Shown: piece by piece, positions 22,701 through 36,233 of the stretch
How positions within the stretch are numbered: the stretch's first letter is position 1
Layout: every line of letters starts with the position of its first letter
Source of the DNA: Pycnopodia helianthoides
Lineage: Eukaryota; Echinodermata; Asteroidea; Forcipulatida; Asteriidae
Direction: 5' to 3'
Length of the DNA: 64,000 nucleotides
Assembly: GCA_032158295.1 (NCBI GenBank)
Contig: CM063247.1
Location: forward strand, 9,552,675 to 9,616,674
Notes under the pieces: model-generated
Databases searched by the model: none
The model's input: the letters and a program-made list of their open reading frames with translations, nothing else
What the model was told of the DNA's origin: nothing
Program-made: the position numbers and the translations under genes

Positions 22701-24598
22701 CCTTACGTTATTAATCATAAATATATTGATATAACATTACAGGGTATTTGCAAAAATGAGCATTTGTATAACTCTAGAATAGAAACTGCCTCGGGCTTTT
22801 TTATGCAGATGTTCGGAACTTTAAATGTGAAATCTTATAATTCTCACATTTTCTCTTGGGATATACCGTGATGTTTTTCTTCATCCAAGTCTATAATCTA
22901 CATGTTGTTTAAAAGATCGGTGTTCTTCGTATAATATATTTATGAAGCACTGTGGTTTGGGAAATTTTATAGTGAACAGTCTTCAAAGTAAATCTCAGAA
23001 CGTAGTCACTTGTGTTACCTTTCACTCCTACACCCTTGTGACATTTCGTATTTTGCTGTTTGATCCTTTTGGTTTAAGTTTTGTTTTATTTGATTAAGTT
23101 TGTAACTGACAATTATTCATACCACTGGATATAGTTTATTTGGTGACGGAATGAAAATTCTTCTTCGCAGCATTTGAATATAAATCTGAGATGTATATGC
23201 AAATTCGAACGGCAGGTGTTCGAGTTGTTTTATTTAGTATCTTTGTGAAGGATCTACTATTGCATCACCAATCAAAGTGGTCCTGCAGGCGATACTGTAC
23301 CAGCAAACAAAGAGGATATTCATTATGTATAGTAAAATAAATTTCTTTTTTTTTCATTTTACTAAAAGTAAAAACAACTTGACTTAAAAAAATAGTAAAC
23401 ACTGATTCAAAAACCGCATATGAGATTTGTAAAGCAAATTATCTTCTTTATAAAAATCTTTGTAATCTTATGTATTCATAAAGTCTGTGTATTATTGTCT
23501 GTGCATAAAACAATATTCAATGGTATTCTTAAACATAATCTTAATATGTGTATTATATATGTTCCTTTTTATAACGAGTCACAGTGATGACCAAATACAA
23601 CAAAACGTTTACTGATTAAAGTGCATTTAATATTATGGTTCAAAGGGTGCTGTGTTGTCGTATGTTTTTATTGTTTCGCCCTCAGTAGAAGTGACCTTCC
23701 TCATTTCATTCAAAGTGACGTCATGTCGCATTACAACTCATCCTGTCAAAACAACAACACCGACAGACCGATTGGCACCACAGATAAATAAACAGGAGTT
23801 TACAAAGCACAAAAGCAACGACAAACAATAAACCAACACACACTATGCAACCAACTTCAACACAACCAAGAATCCAGATTCAGACTCAACGAAAAAGGAA
23901 CACAACATTTGCTGTTTATGGTGATGGGAATGAAATGAGTTTCAATTGGCCAAAGATTGTTAGTCAAGAGAGATGCAAGATGTTATCTACCTTGAGAGCA
24001 TTAAAAGGAAAAAAGGAAATATGAATTAGGAACTAATCCAGAAAGGAGTCATCAAGTGGAAGCTTTTCATCTTTTGTCGCAGCTTGGCTGCTTTCCAGAC
24101 AACTTAGCTGGTGCAACATACAATGACCATACCGCGATCAAAATGAATAATAACAGAATTTGTTTTTACTGTATTTCTCATTACGTTTATTAAAGGTATG
24201 GTCATAAGTAACCTGAAGGCGATCTTTGGAGATTCACACTCTTTGATTTATTTATAATCAACGAGGGCGCTTCAGGCGAAATAATTTCGCAGGATGCTAA
24301 CTACCATTACCATCTTTATAACGCAAAGGCTTTCGGGGGAAAAAATACACCATTTTGTTTACAGGGACGTTACCAAAGTATGATCATACCTTTAAGCTTG
24401 TGCCACCCCCCCCCCCCGCAATGACCCCACATACCTCTTCATCCATCCATCTACCTATTCTATAACATCTCACTTGTGGACGCCGGAATCTTTTTAATTC
24501 ATTAAGGTCACAATAAGCCATTATCACCGTATGATTTGTGCCGAGTGTTTCACTCCATTAGGGCCACATACGGGCGAATGATGGTAACCTATTTATAG
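19764..24598 (+). repeat. 4.83-kb direct tandem duplication, copy 1
   Basis: Starts at TCTGCCCAAACTTCCGTCAG and ends ACCTATTTATAG, where copy 2 starts at once. Copies differ by scattered single bases and small indels (for example, copy 1 has about 25 extra bases at 22416-22440). No gene recognised inside. It holds an inverted GGCTACGGCTACGG/CCGTAGCCGTAGCC foldback (about 22190-22290) and a TTAA-bounded MITE. The 174- and 87-codon frames are shared only because the DNA is. Confidence 0.9.
24190..24395 (+). mobile_element. TTAA-bounded MITE, family E (duplication copy 1)
   Basis: TTAAAGGTATGGTCATA at the left and TATGATCATACCTTTAA at the right: 17-bp inverted ends with one mismatch, TTAA at both borders, 206 bp. 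Confidence 0.75.
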
Positions 24599-27500
24599 TC
24601 TGCCCAAACTTCCGTCAGATCTGGAGTTAGGTTTCTCCACAGAACTTGCTTCGCCGTTCCTTATAAACCATGGCCAGGGAAGCCGACACTTAACTTACTA
24701 TATTCCAGTATTTGTCATAATGTTGTACTTACTCTAGTCAATCCATATTTTTAAGTGTTCTTTTTTGTTTTACGTGTATATCTGGAAGTGGTAATATAAC
24801 GGATTTTAAAGGCTGTGGAAGTGGTAGTCTATTTTACGGGAGACCAAAGTATGTTCTTCTTCTTTAACACATTTCAACAATTGCATTAAAGTGCAATTCT
24901 TTTATTTGATGTATTTTGATGTAAAAGTGGAAACATGAACGGGGCCTTTTAAGTGAACCCACCTTTAAGAGATCACCTTCCCATCTAATGGTTCATTCAG
25001 TGAACCCCCACCGCCCCTTCTATATTTTATCAGTTGTTAGTTCGCAAGCTGATTTGCAAATGGGACCTTGGTGATCCTGTATCAATCGATACAATTGATG
25101 CAGTTGGTTGGTTCAATGGTTCATAAAGTTAATTTGTTTAGTTGTTCAGCACTTGATTTGATTGGATGTTTAAATATTATTTTGAATCCGAATATGTTTA
25201 TTTCAATCCAAAGTAGTCAATTGAATGATCAAATAAGGTAAATATTCATTACATGTAATTTGATGAAAGGATTACAGAGGTAATTTTCACGAGATTGGAA
25301 AAGTTCATATTTTTGTGTTGAGCTCTAGATACAAGCGCTTTCGTTTTCAACGGGATTCGGTCCAAGGCGGCCAATCAGAAGAAAAAAGCAAGTTGTTGAA
25401 TATTCATGACTAGCTTGACCTCTTTGAGCTATGAACAGGTCACGGACACAGCGCCGGTCGGTACGCCCACACACGATTGTCTGCGTCTGGGTGTCGTTCA
25501 CTTTTATGTTCATTTTAAAAGTACTTGGACGTGAGCATTTAAGTTCAGGAAATGTAATTGTTTTATGATCATCGAGACGGATGAGAAGGATATAACTATT
25601 CAAAATTCGTTGCAAAAACGTATTATAATGGCGAACGGGCCAGTTCAAAGACGATGACTTTTGCCGATATTCCATTTGTTTTTATACTAAACAAAATAAT
25701 GTACTACATCGTCATTGTTCCCAGCAGTGTTCCTTGTGTACCCTTGGCTGTAGTTGGGAATGCACAAAATATAGTAACAGATTTATCATCATTTGAAGCA
25801 TGTATATTCGGGGTACAGACGTTCGAGAAGTAGTGAAACCCTGTACTATCTACGTCACGGTTGGTTTTATTACTGCATTGCTTATAAGTGCTGTAACTGG
25901 GTACTGTATTTCCGACAGTTGAGCAGCGACACAGTGGTTTCCCATGCTGCTGCAAAGTGGTCAACAAACTGTGACGTCATCGGCACTAAGGTCTATTTAT
26001 ACTTGACTCTTCGTTTGAATTGCGGTGGTGGTGGCGACGGATCGCTCATCGTAGACGGCCACCTCATGATTTTGACTGTAGGGCCTCTCTGGCCGGCCAG
26101 CTATACACCACATGTACACATAAAGTCAACAGAACTAGAGGGCGCAGTCGTTATTACGCAAACGTTACCGCGCTGCCCCACTATAGGCTCGAATCCCAAA
26201 ATTACACAAAGATGTCCGTTCATTTCTTGTCGGGCCGTGTCACAGTACAAGTACCATCAGCCTCGCTACCATAGGCAGCGCGCCGTATCGATACCTCTCA
26301 TCATTAACCCCTGGTAGGGATGTACCGAAAGACAACGCTGATTGGCTCCCAAACGTGACTACTTTGCGTGCAAGTATTTCGACGCGACTCCATTTCAAAT
26401 GAATCATGTTTTTACGGTGTCACCCTAAACTGCATAGAGTTAGGCATAATTATCACAAATCAAAGAAGAATGAGAAGGGACCAGTTGTTTTTTGACTTCA
26501 GGCCTCTTTTGCGGGTTACCAGACTAGAGCGGGCGCGTAGAGTGGATCGGCCACAGGCCTAACTAAAATGTGCAGTATATGAGCACATTTTAATGAACCA
26601 ATTCCATGGGTTAAGAGCGAGCAGGGCATGCTGGACCAAATGGCGCGGCGAGATCGATCACCCCTAGGAACGAGGTTGAAGTACTAAACCTCCACACGTA
26701 ACTACTTAGACTGTCTGTAGCATGTATAGGCTAATGATCGAATGAATATTCATAGCTGGACTGGGAACTTACAAATTTTGTACGTCATAGGTCTGAGGAT
26801 TAAATGCTTACTCCTTTTCGTTTTCAATTTGTTTTTGCCAGTATGTCTATATGACCGAATGTTTCATCCAATGAAAGCTCCTATTATTCAAATAAATTTG
26901 TAACCGTCAAATCGGCCGAAAATCGGGCACTGCATCAGAGGCCTAAGCAGCTGCACGGATGTATTGGTCCACGCCAGAAAATACGCAAAACAATATATTA
27001 AATGTGACTTTGGCCGTATCCGAATTGGCGGCTACGGCTACGGCTACGACTGTTGCTAAGGACGTCCTATACTTTCACGCGCAGCGTGACGACGCAGCGA
27101 CCAAGCCGTAGCCGTAGCAACGGCCTTACCCTCACATTATGGTTTGAAGGACCGTCACGAGATGGCGCAAACCTAACAATACCATGACTGGACATCCTTG
27201 TTGATCTTTTGTATTGATTGGGAGAAACTGGATATAAGAATTGAATATACATTCACAGTTGCATTGCCTTTTTATAAGATATGTCACTTTGGTTTCACAT
27301 GATGTTACAGTATTACTCGAACAGGGAAGTGTAAAGTATAACTCAACACGAAAATTACTTATTGAAGAAGAAAGTATGTATATTTTAAAAACAAAACATG
27401 TATTTTTCTGCTTTTTGGTTCAAAACTTAAAATATAGGCCTACGTTTGTTAATGTTTTAAGGTTGCAGCTTTGTACATAAATATGTATGTTTCTATGGTG

Positions 27501-29422
27501 TTAATCTGCTGTAAGGAAAAGCCTTACGTTATTAATCATAAATATATTGATATAACATTACAGGGTATTTGCAAAAATGAGCATTTGTATAACTCTAGAA
27601 TAGAAACTGCCTCGGGCTTTTTTATGCAGATGTTCGGAACTTTAAACGTGAAATCCTATTATTCTCACATTTTCTCTTGGGATATACCGTGTTTTTCTTC
27701 ATCCTAGTCTATAATCAACATGTTGTTTAAAAGATCGGTGTTCTTCGTATAATAAATTTATGAAGCACTGTGGTTTGGGAAATTTTATAGTGAACAGTCT
27801 TCAAAGTAAATCTCAGAACGTAGTCACTTGTGTTACCTTTCACTCCACACCCTTGTGACATTTCGTATTTTGCTGTTTGATCCTTTTGGTTTAAGTTTTG
27901 TTTTTATTATTTTTGATTAAAGTTTGTAACTGACAATTATTCATACCACTGGATATAGTTTATTTGGTGACGGAATGAAAATTCTTCTTCGCAGCATTTG
28001 AATATAAATCTGAGATGTATATGCAAATTCGAACGGCAGGTGTTCGAGTTGTTTTATTTAGTATCTTTGCGAAGGATCTACTGTTGCATCACCAATCAAA
28101 GTGGTCCTGCAGGCGATACTGTACCAGCAAACAAAGAGGATATTCATTGTGTATAGTAAAATAAAAATAAAAAATTTTCATTTTACTAAAAGTAAAAACA
28201 ACTTGACTTAAAAAAATAGTAAACACTGATTCAAAAACCGCATATGAGATTTGTAAAGCAAATTATCTTCTTTATAAAAATCTTTGTAATCTTATGTATT
28301 CATAAAGTCTGTGTATTATTGTCTGTGCATAAAACAATATTCAATGGTATTCTTAAACATAATCTTAATATGTGTATTATATATGTTCCTTTTTATAACG
28401 AGTCACAGTGATGACCAAATACAACAAAACGTTTACTGATTAAAGTGCATTTAATATTATGGTTCAAAGGGTGCTGTGTTGTCGTATGTTTTTGTTGTTT
28501 CGCCCTCAGTAGAAGTGACCTTCCTCATTTCATTCAAAGTGACGTCATGTCGCATTACAACTCATCCTGTCAAAACAACAACACCGACAGACCGATTGGC
28601 ACCACAGATAAATAAACAGGAGTTTACAAAGCACAAAAGCAACGACAAACAATAAACCAACACACACTATGCAACCAACTTCAACACAACCAAGAATCCA
28701 GATTCAGACTCAACAAAAAAGGAACACAACATTTGCTGTTAATGGTGATGGGAATGAAATGAGTTTCATTGGCCAAAGATTGTTAGTCAAAAGAGATGCA
28801 AGATGGTATCTACCTTGAGAGCATTAAAAGGAGGGAAAAAAATAAATATGAATTAGGAACTAATCCAGAAAGGAGTCATCAGGTGGAAGCTTTTCATCTT
28901 TTGTCGCAGCTTGGCTGTTTTCCAGACAACTTAGCTGGTGCAACATACAATGATCATACCGCGATCAAAATGTATAATAACAGAATTTGTTTTTACTGTA
29001 TTTCTCATTACGTTTATTAAAGGTATGGTCATAAGTAACCTGAAGGCGATCTTTGGAGATTCACATTCTTTGATTTATTTCTAATCAACGAGGGCGCTTC
29101 AGGCGAAATAATTTCGCAGGATGCTAGACCATTACCATCTTTATAACGCAAAGGCTTTCGGGGAAAAAAATACACAATTTTGTACAGGGACGTTACCAAA
29201 GTATGATCATACCTTTAAGCTTGTGCCACCCCCCCCCCCCGCAATGACCTCACATACCTCTTCATCCATCCATCTACCTATTCTATAACATCTCACTTGT
29301 GGACGACGGAATCTTTTTAATTCATTAAGGTCACAATAAGCCATTATCACCGTATGATTTGTGCCGAGTGTTTCACTCCATTAGGGCCACATACGGGCGA
29401 ATGATGTTAACCTATTTTTAGT
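24599..29422 (+). repeat. 4.82-kb direct tandem duplication, copy 2
   Basis: Base-for-base alignable with 19764-24598 over the whole length, offset about 4,839. It ends ACCTATTTTTAGT, then unique sequence. Either a recent head-to-tail duplication or two haplotypes joined in assembly. Confidence 0.9.
29017..29218 (+). mobile_element. TTAA-bounded MITE, family E (duplication copy 2)
   Basis: Same element as 24190-24395 carried along in the duplication, a few bases shorter. Confidence 0.75.
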
Positions 29423-29689
29423 AAACACACATTAGCACTATAGAGTAGTAATGAGGCCAATGCTTCAAGGTCATTGGAAACATCAAATATATACATTTCA
29501 GGAACTAGACTGAGCTAAAAATCTTGCTTAATTCTAAATCATTTCACATAGATCATAGTCCATAATGATGACACTCTGTATAAAATCAAAAGTGGGGACT
29601 GATAACCATGTTTTAATTGTGCATGCAGCTTTTGTAATTATTAACTTATTTTATTAGTATATAATTAGTTTCAGTTTTATTATTATATT

Positions 29690-30015
29690 TTGTGTTAGGG
29701 AGGGTAAGAACGGATAACAATGACAGTGTTAGGGTTAGAAGTCCGGGTAATGATGAGTTGAAGGTTAGGGTTGGGTTGTGATTAGAATCCATGACAGTGT
29801 TATAGGGTTAGAAGTCAGGACAAGATAAGTTGAGGGTTAGGGTTGGGTTAGGAATAGGCTGAATGACAGTGTTAATGTTAGGGTTGGGTGATGATGAGTT
29901 GAAGTTTAGGGTTGGGTTATGAGTAGAATCGATGACAGTGTTAGGGTTAGAAGTCAGGACAAGATAAGTTGAGGGTTAGGATCAATGACAGTGTTAGGAT
30001 TAGGGTTAGTGTTAT
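29690..30015 (+). repeat. Degenerate TTAGGG-rich minisatellite
   Basis: Higher-order units of about 60-100 bp with AATGACAGTGTTAGGGTTAG, AAGT(C/T)(A/C)GG and GAGTTGA(A/G)GGTTAGGG, repeated about five times. Starts some 270 bp after the duplication. Confidence 0.75.
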
Positions 30016-33000
30016 ATTACAAGTTTGAGATGCTGATTTGTTGTTGCTCATACATGTACACATAACAGGTCACCAAGTTCATCAAAAAATAAAGTTGCCC
30101 GAGTGGTTAGTTATAAATTTTGACAGTTTAACTCTGACAGTTAACTGGTTGAATTCCTCTGATTTTAGGGCGGATAAACCTTCAGACATATGAATACTAT
30201 AGTTTACCTTCACAGTCACTGCAGTCCCATGTCATCTAAGCAGATAGGCCTTCATTGCAATTGGTTGAACAACATAGGTTTGGGCGAGGATCGGAAAGTT
30301 TGTACAGTACCTTTTGATTCACCTGGGGAGGTTTGCTACGCGCCATTACCACATGCATATAGAGATTGTTGATGTGCTGAGTGTCAACAGACAATCTGGT
30401 ATATTTTGACCATCACCGTTTAGGTTCACCCTTTTATTTGCTCTGCCCTTGGTATATTATATATGGGAACCTAATTGGGGGCAAATTACCGTAATAATAT
30501 TTTGGAGGTTCTTCCACACACATATGCCTTAGAGTGTAATGTTGAAACCCCTGGTTACTATAGTAGCAGTAGAAGTATTTGCGGTTGACTATAATGTCGA
30601 AAACATTGCACTTGAAGACCTTAAAAGTCATGCTCGCTTGTTTTGATCGCTGCTATAAAATAAAATTCGAAAGATTTTTACCAGCACCATCTAAGACAAG
30701 GCATTACAAGTTGGTTGTATCCTGGTTTGTTTATTGAACAGAAGATAACCTAATTTACCTTTACAAAAACGTTGAAGTTATATATCCTAAATTTACATCA
30801 TTTTCATACCTTATGGCATCTATGACTTTTGTATACGGTAGGATGCTTTTATACTTTGTTTGCACTGAGTTTGAGTTTGTATACAAAGGGAGCGAGCATC
30901 AAGGAGACTGAGAGCAAATACTCCCGTGAAGGTCGAGATGGCTTCGTAGATAAACTCTTGAACAGCCCTTAGATAGAGTGGATAATTGTTCTAATGGACT
31001 GTGTGAAACCACTGAGCATCCAAAAATAAAATCCAAGGCAAATGTTATTAAAACTCATGAGGACTTCCACGACGATATTCAGTTGATTAGGCACTAGCGT
31101 GACTGTTTTTGCATCTGCAGCCGGTAATCTACTCCTGCTGCTGAAAGCCTTTTGTACAGTCACATGATGTCGTATAATGCAGTGATATGAATCAGATACG
31201 TCGCCAGTAATGTGCAGCACACATCGCTCGTGTGTCCGAAGTCTGGTTTAAACCCCGGACCTAGATGTAGTCTGCAACCACGTACCTAAATAAAACACTT
31301 AACCAAAGCGAGGGACCTGTTTGGTTGCAACGCCCCCGTTGTACATTGATAGCAAATGCTTCCAAACTTTGCCCATATATGCCTACATAACGGATTTGTT
31401 TTGGGTTTTTTGCGTTTTTTATATTTTTTAAAATTCAGATATTGTTCACATGTCCATTTATTGCCTGGGTTATACTCAGACTCCAATAAAAAACAAACAA
31501 GACACAAGTTTTTGAATTGTTGCCACAGTCTGAAAACCAACTGACTTTATTTGTGCCGGATACCGAATGCTTGGGCAAACCGGTCACAAGAAATACAAGC
31601 AGGGTACACCTGACCCCTAAACCGGGTCCACCAGACCCAAACCAGGATGCACTTGCACCCGAACCTGGGTTTCAATTTGACCAAAAAAATAGCTGCATAT
31701 GTCAGCCATAAACCCAACATATTTTGTGTAGGCCTACACCAGATCAACTTTACTGTGTTTTGTAGATATTATTAAGTTGACAATAATTTATAACACTGTT
31801 TAATTACACAGAGTCAAAGGATACAGTTGCGCTTCCACGATGAAACCTCAGTCGGAATCATAGCCTCCTGAAACTTGTTAGCGCCATGGCAACCGTACCA
31901 AAACCAATGAACAAATTACATTGGTGTATATAATTATTTAATACAGGTTGTTAAATAAACGCCAAATTCAGGGTAAATGGCTGTCTGAACCCTTCCAATT
32001 GTGCCATTGCGGCAAAACAGCCACTATAAAAATAGTGTCAAAATATTAGGTGGAGTGAGTGGGATGGCGGTGGAAAAAATTAAAAACATCTTTTCCAAAA
32101 GAATGACTGTGACAAAGTGAAAGATAAAATAACAAGCCCGCCGAAACAAAACTTCTGACGCGCTGGCAACCACTTTGATTGGTTAAAACAAAACAATGTT
32201 ATACATCGATTTGCTACTTCAATTGCAACACAGCATGGCCCAGAAACCCAGTAATGAGTTTGGGACACTATGCAGTGGATGCACAGGGAAAACAACAAAA
32301 TTAATTGCTTGCAAAAGAACGCAAAGTAGATGCCCTGCGGGTAAGCCTGGAACATGCTGTGTACACTGTACAATGTAATTTTACGCTGAGTATAAGGCCT
32401 TTTATCCTTATGGTGATAAAAGGAATTATTTGAAGCTTATTTGCTCGCTAATATTTAATTAAGTTTTATAATTTGGTTTCTTCTACCATTGACAATGGAC
32501 ATACCAGTTTTGTACACAAAGGATGCTGGCAGAGTTTTGTCCTGCCCCTCTCGTTACCAAATAACTGACCCTGTCGATTGACAACCCCTCTAGGACGTGT
32601 GGCTTGGTCCGGCTTAGGAAGTCGTGGCATATGAGCTGACCAGTGAGAACAATGTGGTCAAGACAATTAAAATATTAAAATCTGTCAGCATCTGCTGACG
32701 GCGGCTCTCACAGCAGGAGTTAATAGGAATCCAGCCTGTAGTTAGAGGGCTACACCTTGTGACAGCTTTGCGGCTGTTATTTGTACCATGGTTACATTAA
32801 TACATGATTGGGGCTACATTTACGTCCGGGCTGAGGCAGTTATTACCCCTGTACAACTGGGTCTATTGTCAATACTGACATTAAATTCATTATTACAAAC
32901 TCTTCGCTTAAATGAAATTACCATGGATTTAGTTGGGGGTGAGGAGAGGTTGTCAGCATTTACTGTGTGTCTGTTTCTGGCTGACAAACCCTTAACTCTA

Positions 33001-33500
33001 TAGCTAGTGCTTTATTCAGGTCATTCTATATTTTCTAAAAACGGCAAGCAGAATAAGGAGTTGCATTTTTTTTTTCGTGAATCCCGAATGGTAGATTATT
33101 AATGTAATAGTTTTACATGGAACTAAAACTGATCCCTGTGGTACAACGAAAAATAATGGCAGGGTCTTTGAAAGGTTTCCCCAATTTTTACCGACTGACT
33201 TCAAAAACTTACAAAATATATGATGACATGTTCAACTTTTTAAGCGTATCCAGTATGATATACTGAATCAAATGCTTTACTGAGATTGATAAATACAGCA
33301 CCAGTCGATTCGTTCACGTTGCGTGGCCTTTAACAGTTGTGGGTTTAAATCATAGTAGATATTTTCAGAATGACGAGTTATTCTAATAGTTCTCTGTGCT
33401 TTATGAAACACAAACAACAGGTAGGCCGGGGAAAGCTTGGGCTTAGAAAAATGACTATGCAGCCCCGTTTATAAGCTGTAATCAGATTCGATTGTTCAGA
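30016..33500. other. Intergenic: no supported feature
   Basis: Only short open frames. One (32196-32378) is cysteine-rich at its C end, without a recognised family. No RNA gene or clear repeat. Confidence 0.4.
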
Positions 33501-33523
33501 TCAACCTGACACCCAATAATCTT

Positions 33524-33645
33524 TGTACTGATGACGTCACAGTTTGTTTACCAGTTTGAGAGAATGGAAACTGTCGGAAATGCAGTACCCAGTCATACAG
33601 CACCAAACCAACGCAGCAAACGAACCTAACGTCATCAGTACTATA
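33524..33645 (-). repeat. Dispersed repeat related to part of the 4.8-kb duplication
   Basis: On the minus strand reads ACTGGGTACTGCATTTCCGA then AACAAACTGTGACGTCATC, resembling 21056-21142 and 25895-25981 on the plus strand. Confidence 0.55.
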
Positions 33646-33734
33646 CGGGTGTCCGTTCTTGGCTTTGAGAATGGCCAATAAAGGAGTATTAATTAAAGCA
33701 ACGGATTTCCACGGCGTGGTTACTTTCGTGTGTG

Positions 33735-34140
33735 GACCTCCTTGCATTGGCCGCCATCGCTTAGGTCAAACAACGGTAACGTTATAGCTGTATTCAACGT
33801 TTATTAGATAAACACCAATTCTCAGTTTGTGAAAGTGTTAGCTTTGTGGACCATTATAATGAGACGTCTTTTTTGCATCATTTTATCAAGCAAATCAATT
33901 TGACCGAATCGTTGTCATTGGATATGCAGGATACCTCAAAAGATGTCCACGGCTTGATTACGGGTTACTCTAGTATATAGACCCCTTGCATTGGCCGCCA
34001 TCGCGGTCAAACAATATGTTATTGTGCACAAGAGTGTAAGCGCCGCGCACAACACTCAGCTAGTGGTAGGCCTCATTAATTTTTAATCTCAGTGGGGGCG
34101 CTGTTTGGGGTCATGTGACGTCATATTATGCAAGGAGTCC
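33735..34140. repeat. Short repeated word CCTTGCATTGGCCGCCATCGC
   Basis: Near-identical words at about 33740 and 33985, with a complement-like TGGCGGCCATTGCAAGG at about 55147. Probably remnants of one dispersed element. Confidence 0.4.
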
Positions 34141-34282
34141 ATTGCTCTAGACCAATCGCCCAACTTCGTCAAATTTGATAAAATGATAAAATATGACGCA
34201 GGATCTTTTACCTTCGAATGAACAGGAGCAAAGGTCGTCATTGGTTACGTTGTGAGACACATAAAAATAACCAATTGCCAAA

Positions 34283-34445
34283 GACAAACTCAAAACAACA
34301 ACAAAATGAAATAAATAAATGCATCCCAACAAACAACAAACAAACAACCCCAAACCCCCACAAACAAAAAAAAGACACCCAAACAAACAAAAACATAAAA
34401 CAATAATCGGTAAGACAGCCCCTAGAAAAAGAAAACAAACAAAGG
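34283..34445 (+). repeat. (AAAC)n-like simple repeat
   Basis: A/C-rich tract of AACAAAC, CAACCCC and AAAAAC units. Confidence 0.7.
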
Positions 34446-35210
34446 AAAAGGGAAACAACCCTCAGAACAGAGGCAATTGAGTAACATTACAGAATTGTGC
34501 TCATGGCCAGCCACAAAATGGTGAAACAGACAAGCCTAGAAAAAGCATACAAACTGTGTAACGGGGACCAGATCTCTCTTCTTCTTTTTTGAATGAGAAC
34601 AAAATATTTATGGGAGTCAGAGTCAAAAAAGCTAGACAATCGATGAACAAACAGGCCTATTATTTGGACACTACGGACTGAACAGCGCAACCACTGGAGG
34701 AATATTCCGTATGATCAGCTATAGTCTTACACAAGATAAAGAAGAAAGTTCCTTTCCATGTTGAAGAGTGAACTGTAATTGTACCCCAGGAAAGCAATCA
34801 ATGGACCTGTTTTATCCGCTTCGGTATACAGACAGACATTTGGTTATAACTTGATACTTAGTATACAAGACGTGACTGGCTTCTTGTAAATCATCCTGTC
34901 TATATCTTGAAATGAAATGTTAAAGGGGTACTTTTCGTTTTCTTTAAAATCACCAGTGGGTTTAATAGATTTTTTAAAAAGGGTCATGGCAATAACAAAA
35001 CTGACCTCGCTCAACCCTCTTGGCCGGATTTGAACTAAATATAGAATTTATTCTTATTTCCTTCAATCAGCGTCTTCATTTTTTTCAAATACTATGCCGA
35101 TTTTTAATAGTACTGCTTCAGGAAATAATAATTGTTTGATAAACCTAACAACATTTTATAATATATATTCACAAGCATCACTTGGTTGCATTATGACTTG
35201 GCCCAATTTA

Positions 35211-35282
35211 GCGCTAGATAGCTCAGTTGTTAGAGCGCCACGTTAATCCGGAGGTAGCAGGCTCCAATCCCTCTCAGTCAAA
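35211..35282 (+). repeat. tRNA-derived SINE, copy 1
   Basis: GCTAGATAGCTCAGTTGTTA, then GTTAATCCGGAGGTAGCAGG, then TCAAATTGTCTTTGTTCGAC. The shared 3' part TCAATTT..TTGTTC.ACCC defines the family (also 40288, 36669, 50284, and reversed at 58460). Confidence 0.65.
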
Positions 35283-36233
35283 TTGTCTTTGTTCGACCCA
35301 AAATTAAGAAAATTGCCCTAACGAAAGTATTTGCTCAGCGAACAATTTTAGGGAACCAGTCCGGAGTGGTTTAAATAACATAGTTTTGTTAAAGGGTTAT
35401 AACCCATTTTTTTGCTGAGCGAGACTTTTCATGCTTAACCGCCCTACGAAAAATGGACTCTGTTTTGAGCAAGATTTTCGGTACTTTAGCAAATGTTGTA
35501 CTGAACAGAATATGAAATTAGACCTGTGATCCAATTTCAATAATTCAGTGATTCAATCACAAGATATTTGAGCTTAAGCAATTCCTGTTTGTACGTATCA
35601 GTCGTGTGAGTAAATAAATGCTTATATTTCGTAAATACAGCCCATAAATGAGTGTGAGCTAGAAGGACAAACTAGAATGGAAATATAAATAGATGTCTCC
35701 GTAAGGATTTATAAAAACTGCAGCTTCATAATGAGAGACAAATTGCCACAAAATCTTGATTTCAGAGAAAACGATCTCCATGTGATACCTATATTTTTTA
35801 TCTTGGTCTGACTGCGGGTAATTACCCATACTCCATTAAGCACAAACAATACCTCCTGAATGAGCGCCAGGAAAATGGGACAAGCGATTAGACTCAAGCC
35901 ATTGGATCATAAGTCTAGAACTGCAACCAGGGTAGGAGCACTCAGATTAATTTCAAAGTGTCTCAAGTTACCCGCAAAAAAGAAGTTCAAAGAAATACTG
36001 AGTAGAAGGAGGGGGTAAGGATATTCAATGTATATCCAAACGCAAATACTCTGTTATTTCGCTTCGAGCACGTTCTCCTGAAATATTTGTCTGTGTCATG
36101 ACATAGTTTCACCTAACTGGGCTTTGAATTTTTCTTTCAAATCTGTAATCTCCTTAATGATTTGTCTTGGTGTTGTTTTCAAGATTCAAACAAAATCCTA
36201 TTTTCTAATAAAAAAATACATTGAAAGCATAGG

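Noticed and set aside
20491..25675. Minus-strand frames of 96 and 116 codons in the duplication
   Set aside because: One copy is changed by a small insertion near 25640. No recognisable motifs.
20954..26317. 174-codon and 84-codon open frames present in both duplicate copies
   Set aside because: Identical in both copies only because the DNA is duplicated. No domain, no splice signals, and composition like the surrounding sequence.
19764..29422. LTR retrotransposon with 4.8-kb LTRs
   Set aside because: Copies are directly adjacent with no internal region, no gag/pol motifs and no TG...CA ends.
29690..30015. True telomere
   Set aside because: TTAGGG words are degenerate and mixed with other sequence; both sides continue into ordinary DNA.
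32196..32378. Cysteine-rich 60-codon frame (CSGC...CCVHC)
   Set aside because: Considered as a small secreted peptide, but it has no signal sequence or known spacing.
35211..35282. Genuine tRNA gene
   Set aside because: Anticodon stem and T stem do not pair; repeated in the window with a common 3' tail, so SINE.
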